A stretch of DNA of 64,000 nucleotides from NCBI GenBank assembly GCA_964412195.1, contig CAYPNP010000004.1:62001-126000 (forward strand), read 5' to 3'. Positions within the stretch are counted from its first letter, which is position 1. Each line of letters opens with the position of its first letter. The notes under the pieces were generated by a model. The model was not told the DNA's origin. It ran no database searches and was given only the letters and a program-made list of their open reading frames with translations. Positions 58,701 through 64,000 of this stretch are shown here, piece by piece. The stretch comes from CAYPNP01 sp964412195 (GTDB taxonomy: Bacteria > Acidobacteriota > JAAYUB01). A program made the position numbers and the translations under genes.

Positions 58701-59579
58701 ATGACTGCATCACCCAAGCGCTGGCTGATTCCCCTGGCGGTCCTCTGGCTGGCGGCGGGGGCCCGGGCGGGCCGGGATCCCGATCCCTCCCGGCTGGGCG
58801 TCTACACCGACCGCCTGATCGTGGCCAACCAGACCCTGCTGCTGGCGCCCGGGGTTCAGGCGGGGGTCGAGCGGATCGGCGGCCGGCTGGCGGCGGCGTC
58901 GGGCAACCCCCTGCCCCGCTACACCTACCGCATCTTCATCAGCCCGCAGGTGAATGCCTTCTCCACCGACGGCGGATTCATCTACGTCACCACCGGCCTG
59001 CTGGACACCTGCCGCTCCGCCGACGAACTGGCGGCCATCCTGGCGCGGGAGATCGTCCACACCAACGGCAGCCACCAGTCCCGCTTCATCCGGGAGCAGC
59101 AACGCAGGCGCAGCAACCAGGCGCTGGTGAGCGGCCTGCTGGGCCTGGCCGCGACCTTCGGCGCCGCCTACATTGCGGCCCGCGCCGGCGACGACGCCTT
59201 CTTCCAGGAGCGCGGGGGGGCCTGGACCGGCCCCTACCCCAGCTACGGCAGCTCCGTCGCGGCCGCCTTCGCCAGCCGCATGCTGGCGGACCTGGGCCCC
59301 GCCCTGGCCGACCAGCTCTGCGCCGGACTGACCGAGACCGCCGTCCGGGGCTACGGCCAGAAGCTGGAGCTGGAGGCGGACGCGGGGGCGATCCCGCTCC
59401 TGCGCCGGGCCGGCTTCGACCCGCGCGGCATGCTGTCCGTCCTGGAGCGGCTGAAAGCCGTCCGGAACCAGCTCCCCGATCCATCCATGCTGCCGGTGTC
59501 CAGCCCCATCAACGCCGAGCCCGGCCTGGAAAAGCGGATGGAGCGCATCCGGCTCCTGCTGGCGGAGGGAAACCAATGA
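58701..59579 (+). CDS. M48-like exported protein with degenerate HExxH (probably inactive peptidase)
   Basis: The 292-residue protein has a signal peptide (1-23) and a fold like BepA/M48 peptidases: 'FISPQVNAFSTDGGFIYVTT' and 'GLLDTCRSADELAAILAREI' resemble the family's 'NAFALPGGxIxVxxGLL' and 'ELAAVLAHEIGH'. The zinc motif HExxH is REIVH here (residues 116-120), so the first His ligand is missing. The third ligand region 'LELEADAGAI' keeps its Glu. It is most likely a pseudo-peptidase with an assembly or regulatory role. Its stop overlaps the next start by 4 bp, and it follows the BamE-repeat gene by 35 bp. Confidence 0.85.
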   Translation: MTASPKRWLIPLAVLWLAAGARAGRDPDPSRLGVYTDRLIVANQTLLLAPGVQAGVERIGGRLAAASGNPLPRYTYRIFISPQVNAFSTDGGFIYVTTGLLDTCRSADELAAILAREIVHTNGSHQSRFIREQQRRRSNQALVSGLLGLAATFGAAYIAARAGDDAFFQERGGAWTGPYPSYGSSVAAAFASRMLADLGPALADQLCAGLTETAVRGYGQKLELEADAGAIPLLRRAGFDPRGMLSVLERLKAVRNQLPDPSMLPVSSPINAEPGLEKRMERIRLLLAEGNQ

Positions 59580-60001
59580 ACCGCGCACGGCTCGCCCTGC
59601 GCCCGGCCCTGGCCGGGCTGATCCTTCTGACGCTGGCCGCGCCGACCGCGCCGGCGCAACCGGGCCCGCCGGCTGGGGAGATCGCGCCCCTCATCGTGGA
59701 CCGCTCCTTTCCTGCGGAGCCGGCTCCAGTCTGGACCGCCGTGGAAACGGTGGTCCGGGACAACGGCGGCCGGGTCCGCATGGCCGACCGGGACTCGGGC
59801 CTGATGTTCTGCTCGCTGCCGGCCTCGCCGCCCGCCCCGCCCGTCTACGTCAACCTGTTCCTCGAGCCGGAGCCTGGCGGCGGCACTCGGGTCTGCTTCG
59901 TCGCCCACAACTGGGACGGCCGCTGCCTCGACCCGGTGGAGCAGGACTTCTTCGGGCGCCTCGAGCAGCGCCTGGCGGGAGGCGGCCATGGGGACCGCTA
60001 G
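59576..60001 (+). CDS. Small secreted protein of unknown function
   Basis: The 141-residue product has a signal peptide (1-28, 'LAGLILLTLAAPTAPAQPG') and a compact domain with 'VWTAVETVVRDNGGRVRMAD' then 'RDSGLMFCSLPASP', a helix followed by strands as in BamC-like or DUF-type lipoprotein domains. It shares the pattern with the next gene's product ('VWNALIKVLIQNGIIVQADK'), so the two may be distant paralogues. It overlaps the M48-like gene by 4 bp at its start and the next gene by 14 bp at its end. Function is unknown. Confidence 0.72.
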   Translation: MNRARLALRPALAGLILLTLAAPTAPAQPGPPAGEIAPLIVDRSFPAEPAPVWTAVETVVRDNGGRVRMADRDSGLMFCSLPASPPAPPVYVNLFLEPEPGGGTRVCFVAHNWDGRCLDPVEQDFFGRLEQRLAGGGHGDR

Positions 60002-60500
60002 AACCGCCTGCCTGATCCTGGCGCTGGGCTGGGCCGCCGTACTCGGGGCGGATAAAAAGCAGGGGATCCCGGACCAGGATCTGACCCGGCTGTTCGAGAA
60101 CCGCCTGGAGCGGCTCTCAATTCCCACCGCGGAGTTCCTGCGGGAGCGCGGCCAGATCCATCCCTGCCCGGGCGTCACGAAGGACCAGGTCTGGAACGCC
60201 CTGATCAAGGTGCTCATCCAGAACGGGATCATCGTCCAGGCCGACAAGAAGTCCGGCGTGATGGTGGCGGTGACCCACCTGGTCACCCGCGGCCCCGGGC
60301 AGGAGTCGGCGCCCCTCGCCGGCGACGCCACTCCGCTGTGCAACACCCTCGACCTGCTGGTGGCGGAGGAAGGCGGTGCCACAAGGATCTACCTCAAGGC
60401 GGACAAGCCGGTGAACCGGGTGCTGTTCGACAAGCTGTCCGTCCAGCTCGAAGCCGCCACCCGCTGGCCGTACCTGTCGGGTGGCGGAGTCAAGAATTAA
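59988..60500 (+). CDS. Small secreted protein, distant paralogue of the preceding one
   Basis: The 170-residue protein has a signal peptide (1-20) and the same helix-strand pattern as its neighbour: 'VWNALIKVLIQNGIIVQADK' then 'KSGVMVAVTHLV', and a last helix 'RVLFDKLSVQLEAATRW'. It starts inside the end of the previous gene (14-bp overlap), so it is translationally coupled. No catalytic residues are evident. The two could form a dimer or complex in the envelope with the M48-like and BamE-repeat proteins. Confidence 0.75.
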   Translation: MGTARTACLILALGWAAVLGADKKQGIPDQDLTRLFENRLERLSIPTAEFLRERGQIHPCPGVTKDQVWNALIKVLIQNGIIVQADKKSGVMVAVTHLVTRGPGQESAPLAGDATPLCNTLDLLVAEEGGATRIYLKADKPVNRVLFDKLSVQLEAATRWPYLSGGGVKN

Positions 60501-60531
60501 GAGCGGCCGCCCGAATGAAAGGAGTGGCGCT

Positions 60532-62847
60532 ATGAGATTCCCATGGACCGCCATGTCGATGCTGATCCTGGCAATCTTCGCCGGGGCCTGGCTGCCGGCC
60601 GGGGAGCCGACGGAAAGGCCGGCGTGGAGCCGCGACCTGGGCCGGAAGATCATCGGCGTGGTCAACGCCGGCCCGGGCATGTATTCCGCCCTCCCCAGTC
60701 CGCGGGACCTTCCGCTGGCACAGGGCACCATCGGTTACGCGCCGGGCTACGGCCAGATCTCCTTCAAGGATGTTTGCGAGGGGTACAAGCGCGGCGCCGT
60801 GCGGATCCTGGACGCCCCGGCCGGCGCGCTCGTCCTGATGGCGGAGGACCGCGACGACACCGTCCGCCTGGTGGCCCTCGACACCGAGACCGGCGCCACC
60901 CGCTGGGAACTCGGCGGTTTCACGGTCGGCGGGCGGGGCGGCTGCCTGGCCCTGGGCGACCTCGCGCTCCTGCGACTCGAGCGGGACGATCAGGGCAAGC
61001 CGCCGGACGGGAAAAACCTGTGGGTCGCCGTCGATCTCCGGGACGGCCGCCGGCTCTGGCGCAACACCGACGTGACGGGCGACTGGGCCGACCTGCTCTG
61101 CCTGCCCGGGCAGCGGCGGGTGCTGATCCGGGCCTACTCCTACGGCCTCGGCGGTGGAGACGCCGGCAACCTGACGGCCATCCAGCTCGACACGGGCCGG
61201 ACGCAATGGCAGGTCGAAGCGGACCGGGCCTGGGGGCTCCGGCTGCCCCGCCTGGAATCCGCCGGCATTCCCTGGACGGTCTTCCCCTCGCCGGTCTACC
61301 AGACGCCGGACAATTTCACCTCTGCCCTGGCCGTTGGGAACGACCTGGCCCTGGCCTGCTTCACCGGCAAGCACATGGTCCCGGTGGTGCAGAGCCGGGA
61401 TTTGGAAACCGGACGGCTCCGCTGGGAATTCCCTGTCGACAAGGACACCCACGCCGCCGCCCTGGCCGTGTCCGACGACGCCGTCTACGCCTTCTGCTTC
61501 GAATCGATCGCCGTCCTGGACCGGGCCACCGGCGCCCTGCGCACGCGGTGGGCGGTGCCGAACGAGAAGAACACGGGCGGGATCAAGGGAGATCCCGACC
61601 ATCCGCGGTTCCTCCATCTGGACGGGGACCTGCTGTTCGTCCACTGGCCCGGCGGCAAGAGATACCAGCTGAAGGCGTTCGATCGGAAGTCCGGCCGGCA
61701 GTTGTGGGAGGCCGCCCAATTCCGCGAGGCGCTGGATTCGTTCGTCGTGGCGGGCGACCGCCTGGTGCTCGGGTCCGCCCGGGCGGTCACCCTGCTGGAC
61801 AAGCGCACGGGCGCGGTGACCGGAACTTCCGATCCGCGATTCGAGCGAAAGCCCGGCATGATGGCCGCCACCGGGGCGGGGCGGATCGTCATCCAGTCGG
61901 ACAACCAGGTGGCGGTGTTCCAGGCGGACCCCTGGAAGGAAGTGTTCAACACCGGCGCCATGCCGAAGACGGCGGCGGCCCTCCCCCCCCGCGAAGCCCT
62001 GGGCGGCCCCAGCATCCTGGACGTGATCGGCGCCCTGCCCGCCTTCGGCGTCGCCGGCATGGTGAACACGGCCGGGCGGGCCATCGACGAGCGGGAGCGC
62101 GCCCGCAAACGGGATGCGACCCGGCCGCCCGGCGCGGCGGCTCCGGGGGGAATGTCGGCGGCCGGCCGCCCGGCCGGCGCCGGTGCGGCGACGCCCGACC
62201 CGGCCGGGACGATCCGGACCCTCGTCGACCTGTCGGACGGATTGGCCTCGCGGAGCCCGGCAGGGACTGACGAGGACGCCGCCTTCTTCGTCACGGACGC
62301 ACCCTCCGGTGGAAAGCAGCTCCTCCGGGTGGGGCTGGCTTCGGGTGAACGGCGCCCGGCCCAGGCCGGCGACCCCGGCGAGTGGCGCAACACCATCGTC
62401 GACGACGCCCGCGGCATCAACTGCCAGGTGGGCAAGGACGCCGTGGCAGCTTACCGCTTCGCCGTTCCGGAGTCGCGGCGGCAGCGGGCGAGGTTCCTGG
62501 ACGCGCTGGCCGCCGGCGCCGGATCCCTGGCGAGGGCCGCCGAACTGAAGCATTCCCAGCGTCCGGAGGAAGCCACCGAAGCTTGGACGCAGGGCGAGCT
62601 GCGGCTCCGCGCCGCCCTGGCTGCGGCGACCTCCATCGACGAGCAGGCGGCGGCCCGGCTGCGCCTGGCTTCCGCGTATCTCTGGCGCATGCAGGACGGG
62701 GCCGGCGCAGCGCCGAACCTGGGCGAGAAGCTGCACGCGGAACTCGCGGCGGTGGCCGACCTGCCCGCACCGGCCGGCGACGAGTGGCTGCAGGCCGCGG
62801 TGGATTTCGCCGCCGCCACGGACCGGGCGCTGACGGAAAACAAGTAG
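60532..62847 (+). CDS. Secreted PQQ/outer-membrane-type beta-propeller protein
   Basis: The 771-residue protein has a signal peptide (1-22, 'AMSMLILAIFAGAWLPAGEP') and a long beta-propeller of PQQ-binding-like repeats: 'LVALDTETGATRWELGGFTV', 'WVAVDLRDGRRLWRNTDVTG', 'VLDRATGALRTRWAV' and 'LKAFDRKSGRQLWEAAQF'. Quinoprotein cofactor residues are not recognisable, so it may be a BamB-like scaffold instead of an enzyme. A helical C-terminus (about 660-771) follows a Gly/Ala/Pro-rich linker. ATG after AAAGGAGTGGCGCT. It closes the same-strand cluster, which suggests an envelope-assembly theme with BamE- and BamB-like folds. Confidence 0.78.
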   Translation: MRFPWTAMSMLILAIFAGAWLPAGEPTERPAWSRDLGRKIIGVVNAGPGMYSALPSPRDLPLAQGTIGYAPGYGQISFKDVCEGYKRGAVRILDAPAGALVLMAEDRDDTVRLVALDTETGATRWELGGFTVGGRGGCLALGDLALLRLERDDQGKPPDGKNLWVAVDLRDGRRLWRNTDVTGDWADLLCLPGQRRVLIRAYSYGLGGGDAGNLTAIQLDTGRTQWQVEADRAWGLRLPRLESAGIPWTVFPSPVYQTPDNFTSALAVGNDLALACFTGKHMVPVVQSRDLETGRLRWEFPVDKDTHAAALAVSDDAVYAFCFESIAVLDRATGALRTRWAVPNEKNTGGIKGDPDHPRFLHLDGDLLFVHWPGGKRYQLKAFDRKSGRQLWEAAQFREALDSFVVAGDRLVLGSARAVTLLDKRTGAVTGTSDPRFERKPGMMAATGAGRIVIQSDNQVAVFQADPWKEVFNTGAMPKTAAALPPREALGGPSILDVIGALPAFGVAGMVNTAGRAIDERERARKRDATRPPGAAAPGGMSAAGRPAGAGAATPDPAGTIRTLVDLSDGLASRSPAGTDEDAAFFVTDAPSGGKQLLRVGLASGERRPAQAGDPGEWRNTIVDDARGINCQVGKDAVAAYRFAVPESRRQRARFLDALAAGAGSLARAAELKHSQRPEEATEAWTQGELRLRAALAAATSIDEQAAARLRLASAYLWRMQDGAGAAPNLGEKLHAELAAVADLPAPAGDEWLQAAVDFAAATDRALTENK

Positions 62848-62990
62848 TTTTCAGCCGCCGCTCCAGTGGCGTCCGGATGGCGGGCCACCGGGTGAAATGT
62901 TTTTCCCCCAGGATCACCAAGGGGTGAGAGGTGGTGACCGGAGTGCTTTGATGAACGAGACCCCTTCCGGTTCCGCCAAGGAGATCCTCC

Positions 62991-63392
62991 ATGCCGAGAC
63001 CCGCTGTCGTGACCGTGGTCGCCTGGCTGCTCATCGCCGACACGCCGGTGACCCTGCTGGCCCTGCTCTTCACGCTGCGCTTCCCCGAGGTTGCGGCGGA
63101 GGCGCCGCTGCCGCCGTGGCACCTGGCGCTGGGCGCGGCGCAGGCGCTGGTTTTCCTGGCGGCGGGCGTGCTCCTGCTGCGCGGGCGCGACGCCGGGCGG
63201 TGGCTCTTCTGGCTGGGGGCGCCGGCGTTCCTGGTGGCGGACGCGGTCGGTATGGGCTTCAACTGGGTGGACGCCCTCCGGATCGCGCTGTGCGCCGGCC
63301 TCTCCCTCGCGCTGCTCCACAAGAGCGCCCGGCGGTTTTTCCAGTCTGCCGGTCCATCGTCATCCATCCTGCCTGGAGGTTCTCATGAATAG
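62991..63392 (+). CDS. Small integral membrane protein, unknown
   Basis: This 133-residue protein has four hydrophobic segments (about 5-27, 40-60, 69-90 and 92-108) and ends in a short polar tail. No family is recognised. A strong ribosome-binding site AAGGAGATCCTCC precedes the ATG. It overlaps the next membrane-protein gene by 8 bp, so the two are translationally coupled. The gap upstream (62848-62990) holds no visible gene or repeat island. Confidence 0.72.
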   Translation: MPRPAVVTVVAWLLIADTPVTLLALLFTLRFPEVAAEAPLPPWHLALGAAQALVFLAAGVLLLRGRDAGRWLFWLGAPAFLVADAVGMGFNWVDALRIALCAGLSLALLHKSARRFFQSAGPSSSILPGGSHE

Positions 63393-63759
63393 CAATCCCC
63401 GCCCCAAGGGCGTGCTCGGCTGGTGCCTCGGCGTCGGCTTCTTCGCCCTGCTCACCACGGCCATCAGCGTGGGGGCCCTGATCGCGTCCTTCACAGCGTC
63501 GCACTACAGCGAAGAGGTCCTGTTGGGCTTCGCGTTCGGCATCGGTTTCGGGCTCATCGCCGCCCTGCTCTGGACGGCCGTGGCCCTCATCCCGAAGGGC
63601 AAGCACAAGACCGCCGGGACGCTGGTCATCGTCGCCGGGGTCATCTGCTTCCCCAGCGGCCTGCTGCTGATCATCCTGGGCGTCTTCCTGCGGACGTCGA
63701 AGAAGCTGGCCGCGGCCGCCGCGCCGCCGGCCCCGGCCCCGTCCGTCATTCCGACGTGA
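63385..63759 (+). CDS. Small integral membrane protein, unknown
   Basis: The 124-residue protein has three hydrophobic segments (about 13-35, 44-67 and 77-100) and a C-terminal Ala/Pro-rich tail. Start ATG 63385 follows GGAGGTTCTC and overlaps the previous stop. Not recognised; with the previous gene it probably forms a two-component membrane unit. Confidence 0.72.
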   Translation: MNSNPRPKGVLGWCLGVGFFALLTTAISVGALIASFTASHYSEEVLLGFAFGIGFGLIAALLWTAVALIPKGKHKTAGTLVIVAGVICFPSGLLLIILGVFLRTSKKLAAAAAPPAPAPSVIPT

Positions 63760-63821
63760 CCGGGCGCAGGCTCGGTCACCCTGTCGAGGAATCCGGCGGC
63801 CAGACGATGCAAGGAGGCAAA

Positions 63822-64000
63822 ATGAACCCGACGGAGTTGGAACAGAAATACCGCGGCTGGTCCGACGATGACCTGCAGCGCGCGGTGACGGTGAAGCGGC
63901 AGGACTACACCCCGGAGGCGGTCACCGTCCTGGAGGCGGAGATGAGAAGGCGCCGTCTGACGGTGCCGGCCACGGCGCCGGCGGAGGCGCCGGCAGAGCC
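63822..64000 (+). CDS. Start of a gene cut by the window end
   Basis: The ATG at 63822 follows a strong AAGGAGGCAAA ribosome-binding site. The visible 59 residues ('NPTELEQKYRGWSDDDLQRA', then 'VTVLEAEMRRRRL' and a Pro/Ala/Glu linker) look like a short cytoplasmic helical domain seen in some bacterial membrane proteins. The remainder is outside the window, so no function is given. Confidence 0.7.
   Translation, partial: MNPTELEQKYRGWSDDDLQRAVTVKRQDYTPEAVTVLEAEMRRRRLTVPATAPAEAPAE

Noticed and set aside
1..64000. tRNA or rRNA genes
   Set aside because: I looked for T-loop (GGTTCGAATCC-like) signatures and rRNA cores and saw none, but a covariance-model scan was not possible.

Overview
This is 64 kb of GC-rich DNA from a Gram-negative bacterium. 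Lnt, a PotD lipoprotein and BamE-like secreted proteins point to an outer membrane. The gene mix suggests Acidobacteriota, though no marker gene here proves it: a bacterial tricorn protease homologue, an S9 peptidase, a Ser/Thr kinase with a sensory tail, a TPR-CHAT protein with an ECF sigma factor, an orphan urocanase, a Na+-pumping methylmalonyl-CoA decarboxylase and an octaheme HAO-like cytochrome. The decarboxylase pump and the multiheme cytochromes suggest an anaerobic or facultative life with amino-acid and peptide use. No rRNA, tRNA, CRISPR array, phage or intact transposase was seen.

Layout. 1-1277: end of an S9 peptidase. 1822-3281: two adjacent type II toxin-antitoxin modules. 3410-6036: lnt-prfB, with the classical RF2 programmed frameshift. 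6212-11581: a HicB-like gene coupled to an unknown gene, an FGE-like protein, an apparently exported methyltransferase and a secreted SMP-30-like propeller. 11955-15978: lipA, a SPOR protein, slipin and NfeD. 16346-20965: urocanase, an orphan ParA, a nucleoside phosphorylase-like protein and a SnoaL-like protein. 21079-24566: a complete Na+-translocating decarboxylase operon with a visible promoter and terminator. 24754-25970: two pterin dehydratase paralogues. 26113-29454: tricorn homologue. 29599-35319: membrane proteins, an SDR/DUF2867 protein and DoxX. 35797-39788: potABCD. 40037-43991: a DUF6265/AHSA1-like fusion and an octaheme cytochrome with its NapC-type quinol dehydrogenase. 44338-48905: kinase and two coupled ATP-grasp ligases. 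49119-50926: DinB and a DDAH-like enzyme. 51050-51769: RHS debris. 51943-56838: TPR-CHAT, ECF sigma and membrane anti-sigma in one operon. 57076-64000: an envelope cluster with five BamE-like repeats, a degenerate M48 protein, two small secreted proteins, a PQQ-type propeller and small membrane proteins.

The most striking non-coding feature is that most gaps longer than about 120 bp, where transcription units end, are filled with islands of degenerate short-period repeats. The period is mostly 7 bp, with some 6 and 8. Many unrelated unit sequences are used, in modular and often mirror-image order, so the islands can fold into long hairpins. The best example spans 19215-19580. Separate from these are a 177-bp element with 26-bp perfect inverted ends, a 216-bp palindrome with 45-bp perfect arms, and a 20-bp motif that brackets the RHS fragment.

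The best candidate for an undescribed system is the exported caspase-like CHAT protein with an ECF sigma factor and a membrane anti-sigma factor. By analogy with known protease-released sigma factors, the CHAT protein may cleave the anti-sigma; this is inference.
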